Below are positions 34,517-48,856 of a DNA stretch of 64,000 bases, piece by piece; position 1 is the stretch's first letter; each line of letters begins with the position of its first letter. The DNA is from Paraspadella gotoi (taxonomy: Eukaryota; Chaetognatha): NCBI GenBank assembly GCA_051294375.1, contig CM119267.1, positions 1,123,601 to 1,187,600 of the forward strand, read 5' to 3'. The notes under the pieces were generated by a model. The model was not told the origin of the DNA, did not search any database, and saw nothing but the letters and a program-made list of their open reading frames with translations. A program made the translations under genes and the position numbers.

Positions 34517-34892
34517 TGATCGCCGATCGATCTCGAGATAGAATTTTCGATCTAAACATGGAGTCGAAAAACCCGCAATGAGAATTCGCATTCATTCTCC
34601 GTTTCACTTGTTGCCAAATCACGATGTTAGATCAGATTTGCCTGCGCGTCAAGTCATTAGAACTCGAAAGATAGTAAAAATACTCGTCAAAATTGACAAG
34701 GTTTTGCCAAATTTATGAATAAGCAAAGACAATGCAACTTCTAAGGTCATTATTCGACCGAAATACCCAGTCTAAAGATGCTCAAGCGATGCCGCGATAG
34801 ATTATTATCAATTTGAATTAGTTCAGTTCTATTGTTTCTCGATTTTTTGTTTGTTTTTTTTCTCGATTTCTCCATTTCAGTTCTGATTCTAG

Positions 34893-35190
34893 CAAATTTT
34901 ATCGATTTCAGTTCTAATTGGAGTGAAGACAAATTGTATCGATTTCAGTTCTAATTGGAGTGAAGACAAATTGTATCGATTTCAGTTCTAATTGGAGCGA
35001 AGACAAATTGTATCAATTTCAGTTCTAATTGGAGCAAAGACAAATTGTATCGATTTCAGTTCTAATTGGAGCGAAGACAAATTTTATTGATTTCAGTTCT
35101 AATTGGAGCGAAGACAAATTTGATCGATTTCAGTTCTAATTGGAGCAAAGACAAATTTTATCGATTTCAGTTCTAATTGGAGCGCGTCGT
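34893..35190 (+). repeat. 37-bp minisatellite, about eight copies
   Basis: Unit starts ATCGATTTCAGTTCTAATTG and continues GAGCGAAGACAAATTGT. Copies differ at a few positions. The array ends inside the presumed 5' UTR of the macrodomain gene, eight bases before its ATG. Every unit carries TTTCAG, which resembles a 3' splice acceptor. Confidence 0.9.
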
Positions 35191-35197
35191 CTCTTCA

Positions 35198-37090
35198 ATG
35201 AACCGTCTCTCCTCGCTTCTGCCAACGGCCAACAATTTTCAACCGCGGAGAATCTTGGATTCTTTGACTCGAAGACTAAGTGGTAGGACGACGACGACGA
35301 CGAAGAATATGTCGTTGGCCAATATCTCGGATCTCAGGAATAAAGCGGCAAATGATGAGTGAGTGATGGTGAGGGAAATTTAATAGACGGATGGAGAATT
35401 TAGGGGCTTCGGACTCTCAGTCGCTTCCCCAGAAATTTAGGGGCTACGGCTAGGGAGAAAGCCTGATGAGGCTGTTTTGGGTGGGTCATAATCTTTGCAT
35501 GCAAAATGTAGAAATGCAGAAATCGTTTTAAAAGTCAACGAAAGCCAAATGTCTTTTACGCCCTCAAGAGAAGACGACGCCGCCGCCGTAACTGCCGCCC
35601 ATGCTGACGCCATAGAATCCGACGTCGACGAAGACGACGACAGCAACAGTAACGACAACGCGCGGTCTCAACGCGACGACGCGGAGACGGAAGTGGCGTC
35701 GCGACGCGACAAGTTCCTCGCGATGACGCTGGCCGAAAAGAGGGCGCTCTATCACTGCGGGACATCCTACGCGACGGTGGAGAGCATTCCTGTCTGGCCT
35801 GTCTACGCTAAGGTCAAGCTGCACGGGATCAAGGCCGCGGCCAGGTAAGTCAAACTGAGGGAAAAGATTAAAAATTTTATTTCAATTATAATTTTCATCC
35901 GGACTAGGATATTATATAGATTTTAGAATTTGCGTTCTTGTTTGCCGCAAAAATTAAAAGGTTTTTTTTTTGTACGTAGTACATCGTTGGCTCTGCTCAT
36001 GTAGGAATTTTTACTTAAAATATTACAATTATGTAAATATTGACACTTTATTTTCGGCTGAATTTTAATTTAAATTTTCGGATATTACAACCGCTTATAT
36101 CCTCCCTTCCTTTCTCTCCCCCCTACCCTCTCCCCATCTCCCCCCCTCCCTCTCTCCCTCTCCCCCTTCAGCGACAACTCTGGAGCGCCCTCCGTCGACG
36201 AGGACCTTCAACTCTCCGTCGGCCTCTTCTCGTGCGACATCAACGCGGACTCGAGGTTCGACGCCGTCGTCAAACGTCCGCCAACCGCAGCCTCGCGGCG
36301 GCGGCGGCGTCGACGGCGCCATCCACAGCGCCGCCGGTCCTTACCTTCTCGAGGAATGCAAATTGTTGGGTGAGTGAGAGAGCGGCGCGTTAGCGCGGTT
36401 AGCTGGGGTCATTTCCTGCCTTAATTTTGTTGTATTTTTCGATAATTTGTGATAAATTTATTATCGCCTATTAAGTTCTATTATTGATGATTATCAAATA
36501 TGAGGAAATGATAATATTTAATCTCCCAAACAATTAATTATATAGGGGGATGCGACACTGGCGACGCCAAAGTAACGGCGGGATATCATCTTCCCGCCAA
36601 ATACGTGATTCACACCGTCGGCCCCATGGGTGTCAACGAGGACGCGTTAACGAGCTGTTACAAAACTTGTCTCAAAATTATGGAAGAATTGAACCTTGAA
36701 TCCATTGCGTTTCCCTGCATTTCCACGGGTGAGATGAGAAGAATCGATCTCTTGATCTTTTAAATGTTTAATTCTTATTTCCTTTTAACTTAACTCTTCC
36801 CAGGCATCTACGGTTACCCCTCGAACCAGGCTTGTCCCGTCGCTTTACAAACAGTTCGTCGTTTCCTAGCGACGTCGCCTCACGCTTCGCGCGTCCGTCG
36901 AATCGTCTTTTGTCTTTTTCTCGACAAAGACGTTTCCATCTACGAGCGCCTCATGCCCTTTTTCTTTCCTCTGCCAAATTCCGATTCATCGTCGCCGCCG
37001 TCCAAGGCGGAACCCGGCGCCGCCAAACCGACCAGCGTGGAGCCGTCTACGGTGCTGGCCGCGGCGCTCGCCGACGAAGATTCTTCCTGA
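35198..37090 (+). CDS. MACROD: MACROD-type macrodomain ADP-ribosylhydrolase, frame-broken at the ligand loop
   Basis: Five exons: 35198-35358, 35512-35844, 36172-36369, 36546-36728 and 36804-37090, all phase-compatible at junctions. MACROD proteins remove ADP-ribose from glutamate/aspartate and hydrolyse O-acetyl-ADP-ribose. Landmarks are [10 protein letters not shown] before the domain, then [64 protein letters not shown] and [22 protein letters not shown]. The N-terminus ([18 protein letters not shown]) fits a mitochondrial presequence. Within exon 36172-36369 the NAAN and GGGGVDG motifs lie in different frames from the flanking codons, at about 36275-36312, so a single open frame is not present. 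Small insertion/deletion errors in a GC-rich stretch explain this best; a recent pseudogene is possible. Confidence 0.85.
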
Positions 37091-37387
37091 GGACCGAGAT
37101 GGAAAAAGAGAGCGAACCTTTTTATTTTTTTTTCCGAAAGTTGCTTTTTCGTGAAAAATCTCTTTTTTTAAAAAAAATTTTAACTGACGGCAATGAATGG
37201 TTAAATTATATGCAAGTTCGACATGGGTGATAAACTTTTCATTTACATTTTTTTTTCTCATTTTCGCCGCGATTTTATCTTTTATTCACAGAATGAAATG
37301 TTGACCGTTGATAAAATGCCGTTGATGTCACGTGACCCCTAACTGACCTCCTCCCACTCGGAACGATGCCGCTACGCCGTTGAGATA

Positions 37388-40024
<2,637 letters not shown>

Positions 40025-40565
40025 CTTGACTTAAAAGGCATTCGTCCAACGAGGGACTAACTCATTACCTCACTCTCAAAGGTGGCAGACAAGAATTCTT
40101 TGAGAGGCTGCAGCCAGAATATTGTTTAAAAGGGGAAAGATATAGGAAGAGAGGGGGAGGAGATTGGGAAGGGGAGGAAGAGGGGGGAAGTGACCACTGA
40201 CCAGGTCCGCTGTACCTTTTCCCCCGTTACTCAGGAAACAGATCGAGATTCCCCCTTTCGGCTTTTCTCTCTCCTTGTTTGCTAGAGCCTCCCGTCCGGT
40301 GCTAGATGTTCCCGCTTGCACTGCGTGGAGGTAGAGAAGTAGGGCTGCGGCGGCGGAAGCATCTTTGTCCACGGCAGCGTCATCGTAGCTTTTGTTGGAT
40401 ATTTATTTTGTTATCAGTTTTGTTGATAATTGCAGGGACTGTTGCGTTATGTGAACTGTTATTCTTTTATTTATTTTTAAGAATCGTAATTTTCGAAGGA
40501 ATAAAAAAAAAAAAAATAAATAAGATAAAAAAAAGATTTGTGATAGCGAAACCAAAACGGAAAGA
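40025..40565. other. TRMU-rhomboid intergenic region
   Basis: About 540 bases with purine-rich blocks, then GC-rich sequence and an A-rich stretch (40502-40535) ahead of the rhomboid ATG. It likely contains the rhomboid promoter and 5' UTR. No gene was seen. Confidence 0.4.
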
Positions 40566-43525
40566 ATGAACGAGGGAAGGAGAGACGAGGGCGAAGTGGA
40601 AAATATCCAGCTTTATCCCCAGTTACAACAGCAACAACAACAGCAACAACTGCTGGGGGATGAGCAAGACGCCGTTGAGATCACGCAGGATGACCTCGAC
40701 AGGTGATCTTCTCTCATTCTTTGCTTTTGCTTTCTCTTTTTCTTAAAATATTAATTTTGAAAAAAATTTTTTATGAAAGGTAACTCTAAAGTTTAAATGT
40801 TGCATGTGTTTTCGAAGCTCCAATTTTAAAATTAAAAAATCGAACAATTGTAAAAAAGAAAACAGAGCAAACAAATAATTGCCGGGATGGTTGCAAAAAT
40901 ATCTTATGTCAACAATAAACGAGAACAAATAAGGGGAAGATAAAAATGAAAAAGAAGAAGAGATCGGGAGACAAAGTCAAGCAACTCCGTCCACATGAGA
41001 CGGCAACTCAATCACGGGACTTCGGGAAGCGAGCAGGTCCCCGTTCTCGCGCTGAAGGCAGACAGAAAGTCTCTCAAAAAAGTGCTTAGACGTTTTGCCG
41101 ATATCTAAGCCGCATTCGTTGCTTGGAGTTTGGCGAAATCTTTTAGTTTGAGAAGCATCCAGGTCCCATGCCCGAAGGTAGTAACAACCAGAGGGATGAA
41201 GCCAACATCGGCCGGCAGTTTGCCTTCGTACTTAGCATGTTTGGCCTGGCGAGCTCGTTCCAGGGCATAGGTGGGGTTGAGGATGGTATGACCAAAACAG
41301 TCCTGGCGAAGGGAGGAGGTGACAGTAACATCAAAGGGGTGGTGGTCTTGTTCCGACATCTTTTCCAACCACGGATTGTGAAATCCCCAGGTCTAGGAGG
41401 CATCATCCGCCAGGTTCCTTTCTTCTTTGGTGGGCGCAAGTAGGGCTGCTGAAGCAGTCGAGACAATGGCATCCCGAAGGAGTTATGACGGCGAATTTTG
41501 TCTCCAGTCGAGGAGCAAGCTGAAATGGCGTGGTCTCCATAGATGTCGGAAGGTCTGTCACAGGATAAGCAGGGACCAGGAGCTGGAAAGATGGGAAGCC
41601 CCAAACGGTATTTGACAGCCATGATGAAAGATTTGGGAGGTAGGCGCAAGCCAAGGGCAGGAGAAGGGATGACATTGAGGAAGTCTCCAGTTCTGGACAG
41701 GCAGACGGATTGGAGGACGGCTCGAAAACGCTCATCCAGGACCTTTGACTTGAGGTTTTTCAGCCTAGCTTCGTCCACACGTCGGGAAAGGTATTTTTTG
41801 GGTGATTGAGGCATCAAGCTTGAGCAGGTGGAGGAGAGGAGGCTCCGGCGGAAATGTTGGATAGGAGCTCTAAGGCCTGAGTGTGGTTAAAGTGGAGGAG
41901 GAAAAAAAAAAGAGTAAAAAAAAATGTAAAGTTTTTTACTTGAGCAAAACTCCCATATAATGATCTTCGGGTTGAGCCAAACGATCTGATTGAAAAAAAA
42001 TCTAAATTATACATATTATATATTTTATTTTATCTCGACGTTTGTAGAGTTTGGAAACCAATCTTCGAGGACTACGCGGGAAACGAGAGCGGCTATTGCG
42101 GTAGATGTTGCGGCACCTGCTGCTCCTGCGGCGGCGGAACGCTGCGGTTGCCTGTCGGACTCATTCGAGATTTAATGGAGGGAATGAGGGATGATGCGAT
42201 CGACGGCGTCGGAGGCGGAGACGAAGCAGATCAGAACAACAAATGCTGCAAAATCTGGTTATATTTATTTAATAAAATGATTTTGATATTATTTAACTAT
42301 ATAATTGATTAACCCCGCTACTCCAGCATTCCCGCATCCTCGCCGCGCCCAAACCAGCGCCGCATCCAGATGCTCCTCTCCGCGTCGGCGCCGCCGCTGC
42401 CGCGTCGGGTGGCGGCGCTGGTAACTCAAAAGGCGGACGTCGACGGCGACGGTTGGGTCACCTACCAAGAATTCTGCCAGGTCATCCTGCGCCACAAGGA
42501 CGACCTGGAAGTGGGTCACGTCAACGCTTTACATCGCCTTCTCTCCGGCGCCGTCAAATCCGTGACGCCAAAATTCTACGACGAATATTACACTTGTTGT
42601 CCTCCTCCTCTTTTCATAATAATGGCTTCTCTCATCGAAGTCATCGTTTATATCTTTTATTCCATGGAAATGAAAGAATTTTCTTTAACGGCGCCAACTC
42701 CGCTTTATTCCCCGCTCATTTTCGATCCTTTCCGTCGCTTCGAAGTCTGGCGATTCCTCACCTACGCCCTCTTGCACAACGGGTTCGTCCACATCGCCAA
42801 CAACCTCATCCTGCAGCTCGTCGTCGGCCTCCCTTTGGAGATGGTGCACGGGTCCTGGCGTCTGGCGCTCGTCTACGTCCTGGGAGCGTTGACGGGCTGC
42901 TTGGCCCATTCCGTCACGGATTTTCCCACGTTCTTGCTCGGGGCCAGCGGGGGCGTTTACGCCCTGCTCGGCGCCCACGGGGCCAACGTGATTCTCAATT
43001 GGAACGAGATGAGATTCGGGGTCGTGAGGGCGGTGCTTCTGGGGCTGTACGTGGCCTTTGACCTCGGATGGGCACTTTATCAGAGATACGGACAGAATCT
43101 TAGGAATAATGTGAGTGGGAAAAAGAGAGAAAGAAAGCAAATTATGTTGAAGTGTGTTAAAGAGACTCGAAGAGTGTTAAAGTGTCAAAGATTGTGGAAG
43201 ATTGTCGAAGAGTGTCAAAATTTCAAGGAGTATCAGTGTGTTGAAGTGTGCCGAAATGTGTACGTTATCCTCCCACCTCCAGGTTGGCTACGTCGCCCAT
43301 CTCGGAGGATTCATCGGCGGCCTCCTTCTCGGAATCCTCTGCCTCAAAAACTTCCGCGTCCTCAAACACGAACGCTTCATCTTCTGGGCGGCGCTCGTCG
43401 CTCTCCTCGTCCTCTTTCTCATCGGCGTCGTCGTCAACGTCGCTTACGACGGATACTTCAAAACCAATGATCTTCCTCTCGGCGAATACATCCGGGTCAT
43501 GTGGAAGGATTACGGACCCAAGTGA
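40566..43525 (+). CDS. RHBDL: Rhomboid intramembrane serine protease with EF-hand (RHBDL type)
   Basis: Exons 40566-40702, 42048-42257, 42327-43110 and 43283-43525, all phase-consistent. Rhomboid-like proteases cleave single-pass membrane proteins such as EGF-family ligands within the membrane. The N-terminus has a glutamine repeat. The second exon encodes VWKPIFEDYAGNESGY followed by a cysteine cluster (CGRCCGTCCSC) where relatives have a first EF-hand-like region. DVDGDGWVTYQEF is a full EF-hand calcium loop. The rhomboid core shows WRFLTYALLHNGFVHIANN, then LGASGGVYALLGAH with the GxSG nucleophile serine, and VGYVAHLGGFIGG with the catalytic His. Seven hydrophobic segments are expected. 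Intron 1 contains an antisense LINE fragment. Confidence 0.9.
41100..41830 (-). mobile_element. 3' fragment of a non-LTR retrotransposon, frame-broken
   Basis: On the minus strand, two open segments in different frames (41817 back to about 41400, then 41368 back to 41105) encode a familiar LINE C-terminus: FIMAVKYRLGLPIF, PCLSCDRPSDIYGDHAISAC with the Cys/His cluster, GDKIRRHNSF, then DVTVTSSLRQ and the terminal VVTTFGHGTWML. The reverse transcriptase itself is absent. The copy is truncated and frameshifted, so it is dead. It lies antisense in rhomboid intron 1. Confidence 0.75.
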
Positions 43526-44923
43526 GACGGAGACATGGATCCTTCTACATCCGGGTCCATCGATCCATCGATCCATCGATCCAGCGTTTAAAGTTTAAGA
43601 AAAGGAGGAAATTTTTCTCGTTTTTTTCTGAAAGAAAACGAGAAAAAAAGCTCAAATTCAAATTTGGAAGAAAAAAAAATCCCCACTGAAAAAAAAGAGA
43701 GGAAATTGGGGATTTGTTTGTAAGTCGAGAGAAGAAATTAGTTACGACGGAGATAAATTTAAAAAAAAAAGCATAAAAATTTCGCTGGATCATTTGAAAG
43801 GAGGATTGGATTGACGGGGGGGGGTCAGGGTAAATTGACGATTGGTTTGAAGAGACAGAAATAATTCGTTAGCTCGTAGTTTCGGGTGCATGACGCATTT
43901 TCGGGGAATCAGAACAAAGTATTTTATTTCCACAAAAGTTTTTTTCGGGCGCACAGTTTTGACTTTAGGAACGGGGCCAAACCGTGTTGTCGGAAAAGAG
44001 CATTTTAAGGGCAAAGAACGAGCTGGTCCCAGTGTTTTGGATGAGCACGGGTTTTCAAGTTTCCCCTTATTAAACTAATCACAAATTTGGGTCCGTCAGA
44101 AATCACAAATTTCTGAGATTTTTTTTTTTTTTTTTAAATTTTGCTTTATTTCGGATTTGAGTGTCCTCACTCCTCAGTACTTGAAGCGTTTATTTTGCTT
44201 CACTTAATGTGTTCGTCCGATGACAACGATAGCATTTCTTTTCGTGGTTATGGGTGTGACTATGAATATTGTGTCTCTCTCTCCCTATCTTTTTTTTACA
44301 ATTATCGCGTTGATCTCTCGATCTCTCTCTCGCTCGCTCGTTTTTCGGTAATGAAATGTAAAACAGGCTTGACAGCAAATTTTAAACTTTTAAGACATAA
44401 ATCCTGGTGAACGGGAAGGGTTTCATTTAATTATTTCACTTTTAATTCATACAATCGCGCACAAATGTTTTTTTTTTTATTTGACGATGAATCGTGTTGA
44501 ACATTCCATGACTCGAGATCTCTTTCTCTAAGAAAAAAGTCATTTTTCTAAATGTTCCCTCCGAGACCGCATCTTCTGTCGAATATTATATTTTCCCGCT
44601 AATATTTCAAGTATTATTTTTATATTACTTTTTTATCCTTTACAATTTTTTAAAGAAATTCAATGGCTTATTAGCTTCGTTGACTTATCTTGGTTTCTTT
44701 TCAGGAATGATTTAAAAAGGAAAACATAAATCAATATATTCACTGTCGTATTTTGAGATATTTCGGCCTCGGACTTTCGGAACGAGACGATGTCTCATAG
44801 ACGCGGCGAATCTTGCGGCGAATCTTGCGGCGAATCTTGCGGCGAACCTCATAGACGCGGCGAACCTCATTTGCGGCGAGAAGACGACGACGACGACGTT
44901 TGAAAAGGACGAAGACGACGACG
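43526..44923. other. Rhomboid-MAP3K4 intergenic region
   Basis: Includes a (CATCGATC) run near 43558-43582, poly-A and poly-T runs, CT arrays near 44275-44340 and, at about 44808-44880, a short tandem repeat GCGGCGAATCTT in the presumed MAP3K4 5' UTR. No gene was recognised. Confidence 0.4.
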
Positions 44924-46657
44924 ATGATGATGGACGAGTGTTTGGAGGCGACGGAAGAAGACGAAGTGGAGACGATCGAGGAAGAGGCGTCCGAGTCTTC
45001 GCCGCCGAATCGACTCATCACAAATCCACTTGAAATCAGGTCAGTAGGATTAAGGATTTAACACAAATCCCGATGGGAATGATTCTTTATGGTGACAAAT
45101 CCAGTAGGATTAAGGATTTATCACACATCGGGACGGGAATTAGCGTTTAAGTTAAGTTTATTCTATTGACCTGAATTCACCTGGATTTGTAAAGGATTTA
45201 TCACACATCCGAACGGGAATGAGCATTTAAGTAGACAAATCCAGTTGAATTCTGGTCAGTAGGATAAAGGTTTTATCACAAATCCGAATGGGAATTAGCG
45301 TTTGAATTAAAATAATCATATCGCGAGCAGAAATTAGTGGTATGAGGATATAAGTTAATTTGAAAATAATATGATAAATCTGGTCCGGATTTGTTACGAT
45401 CTTTTAATCACCTAGAAGACATTTAGTTTTACGATATAAGAAAGATTTCAAAATGAGATGATTATGTCCAATCTATTGGAATAGCCCCCCAAAAAGCCTT
45501 CACTGGGGAATACTTATCTAAAAAAAAGATTTTTGGTCAGTTCTGCGGAAAATCCCCTGGTAATCCCCCTTTCCTTTTGATCACCCCTTCCCCTCAACCC
45601 CTGCACCACCCCTGCTTTCCCACTTCTCTTATCCCCTGCTTTCCCTCTTCCCCTGTCAGACCGATGGGCGAATCCCCTGATCTCCGCAACTTTTCTCCCG
45701 ATTGCGACGAGGATTCTCCTCTTCAGTCGCTCGACTTCATGAAAGAGGAAACTCTTCCTTCTGGATTTCTCGCCGGTCAGTTTCATTGTATAAAATAAAT
45801 TTATATAGTACTCTTTATGGTATTTTTAGAGGGATTGGCCCTTTTATACAAGGGAAACCGCGAATTGAAATATTATACTAATTCATTGATAGGAAAGTGA
45901 GCACGCTCCTGTTATGTTATTATCTCGTCAGAGGGATGGAGGCCTTAAGTTTAACTCACAATATCCTGTCCATTGTCAGAGGCAACAGCTTCCACGAATT
46001 GATAATTTTGATATTGATTGTACCAATTTCATAAATATATCGATACATTAGGAACGCCGCCACCGTCTTCTCGAGAGCGGCGAAGATCAAAGGACAAGGA
46101 ACGAGCGAATCGAGTGACCGGAAGTCGAATCACAAAAGCTCTTGAGGATTTCTTCCATCTGGACCACGTCGACGGAGTCTTGGTGAGTTTATTGGCCCAT
46201 CGATTACAGTCTATGTATGGGGTGAACTTATCAATGAATATGAAATGATGAGCGAGTTGTTTAACCTCATTTTCATATTGCATTAATTGGGATAACTTCG
46301 AATGTTTTCTACATGTCCAGTTGTCCACTCATGTTTCCTAATGGAATTCTATTTGAAATCGTTAAAGATATTTAGTCTTTTTGCCAGGCTTCGCCCGACA
46401 TCGCCCCTTCCGCCCGCACGGCCGAAGCCCCGATCCTCCGCGGTCGTCGCGGCTCTCGGGGCAGCGGCCGCGGGTCACGTCCTCCGTCGGGCGACGCCGG
46501 CGGCGCCACCGCCGAATCCCGCGACGCCGCGCGGCGAAGGAAGAAGGCGGCGGTGAAGAACAGATCCTTTGATCGCGATGCCAAATTGAGAGATCAGAGT
46601 CAATCGGCGTCTTTCGACTCGGACCCGCTCATGATGAGTTATCCCACCATGAGAGCC

Positions 46658-46709
<52 letters not shown>

Positions 46710-48822
46710 ACAGTACAGAATTTATGTACTTTAATCTAAGGACAAAAAAATTAAATCAAATTAAGAACTGAATCTCCTAGTTTACATCAAATTCTAAAGA
46801 TTATCTCTTTCAATTCCCAACAAATGCGAACTTTAGACATGCGCACTGCATCGAACTCGATCCGTTCATCGCAATTGGACATATCCGTAGACTCGACGGA
46901 GCACTACCAGTCGTTGGCCCTTCAGCCCGTTCACAGGTAAATGCTGCCTTGCGCCAAGCCGACTTGCTTGATCACTGATCAATGATCAGGTTAAGTAATC
47001 GTCCCTGATCGTGCCAATCCTCGCTGACGTAATTGATCGGTTTAAGCAAGCATCGCTGACTCGCAATCATCACCGACATGCTAGATCCTCAAGAAATCGT
47101 GTTCAACGTGTTTAATCTTGCCAAGCAATCATCCCCAACATGTTTAATCGCTCCAAGCATTTCCTCCTTCGTTCAGAATCGGAGCCTCCGTTCTCAACGG
47201 CTCCGCGGATGGAAACGTCGCCGCCGAAGCCTCCGTCTGTTCGACGTCTCTCAACCTCTCGTCTCTCCGCAGTCCGCTCGGCCGCCACGTACGCCCGACC
47301 CGCCACAACTCGTTCCAATCCGCCCCCGCCCGTCGACCCCGCATTCCCTCGGAAGTGGCCCGATGTCCTCAGGACCGGATCGAGTTTTGCCGGAAACTCT
47401 CGGCGACTCTGAGCAGTTGGGGGAAGAAGAATCGGGAGAGAGAGAGGAACGAGGAGAGAGACCTGGCAAGACAGGTCAGCAGCGAGGAGCAGGTCTACCA
47501 GGCACGCCTGCACGACTTGGTGTGGCTAGAGTTGTTGGCCTGGCGTTACGGCCTGTCTATGAAGTCGATGGACGCGACGCTCATGTTTGCCAGGGAATCC
47601 TTCGTGCCAGAGGTGCTCGTCGAGGTGCTCGACTTTGAGTTCCGGGCGGAGTCTCTCGTTGAAGGTTTGAAGTTGGGACGAGGGTGAGGGATATGGGTTT
47701 TTCGGTCTGTCAGTCCGGCCGCAATAAACTATCCTCTCTCTCTTTCTCTTCCAGAATTCCCCTGTCAAAGACTTCCGACTGACTGCGGATCCCCTTGTCC
47801 TGACTTTTCATCTCCCGACCACGGCAACCTCACGCTCAACCACGCCGACCACACGACCGACCACACTTACCACACACCTTCTTGCCCCACACCCCGCACA
47901 CCGTCTCCAGATGGTGACTTCGCCCCAACAACCCCCACGCGCTCCTCGTTCTCCACCGCCCCTTGCTCTCTCTATCACGATTTCGACGCCGAGTCATCCC
48001 ACGCCGTCTTCAGCCTTCACTGGGCGCCCTCACGGTGCCACGTGGCGTCGCAAAGAGACGCCATGATCAAAGTCGGAGCCCTTCTCGATCGAGTGCAGGT
48101 TAATGAAGAGAGGGAAAGGGTAGGCGCTTGTCAAGCCTTTATGCTTTTTATCGTCGAAATCGCTTTGCGTTTGCGACGATCTTGTAACGCTTTTGCGCAT
48201 AAGTGGCGTAGTCGTTATCGTCGTCTTCGTCGGCGTTCCAAATTATAGATCGCCTTTTTTATGATTAAATTTGGGTGTATGAAGCTACAAATTTATATAC
48301 AGCTTCTCTTCATTGATGTGCTTAAAATTTGGTCAGGACAGTTATTAAATATGTTTTGTTTACGTTTTATCAAAACGAACAAATTTCCTCTTTTATTTTT
48401 ATGTTTCCTTCTCTCTCTCTCTCTTTTCTCTTTAATTACATGTAACTCACTCTCTCTCTCTTTTCCCTAGTGCTGATTCAACGGGAAAAAAACGAATCTG
48501 CAACTGGCTCTGCAGGGCTCTTTCTTTTTCTCTCTTTTTTCCTGCTGCTTTTGCTGCTGCCTTTTGAGTCTGCAGCTAGCTCTGCAGGGGCTCTCTCTTT
48601 TCTCCTGCTGCTTCTGCTGCTGCCTTTTGATTTCTTTCTTTTTTTCTCTCTCTCTCTCTCTCTCTCTGCGTTTTTATTAAAAAAAAATTGAATTAGGATT
48701 GAACTCGTATAATTATGCATCGCATTCATGCATGTTATCATTTTGCTATTGCAACATTGGGTTTTTATTTATTTTTTTCTCAGGGGCTGCGTCTGCTAAT
48801 CAATTTTTTTTTTGACAATGAA

Positions 48823-48856
<34 letters not shown>

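Noticed and set aside
34893-35190. Regularly spaced repeat resembling a CRISPR array
   Set aside because: Units are contiguous without unique spacers and lie in an animal gene; it is a minisatellite.
47078-47638. 186-codon Arg/Pro-rich frame in MAP3K4 region
   Set aside because: Wrong frame of the exon 47177-47664; the conserved frame includes ARLHDLVWLELLAW.
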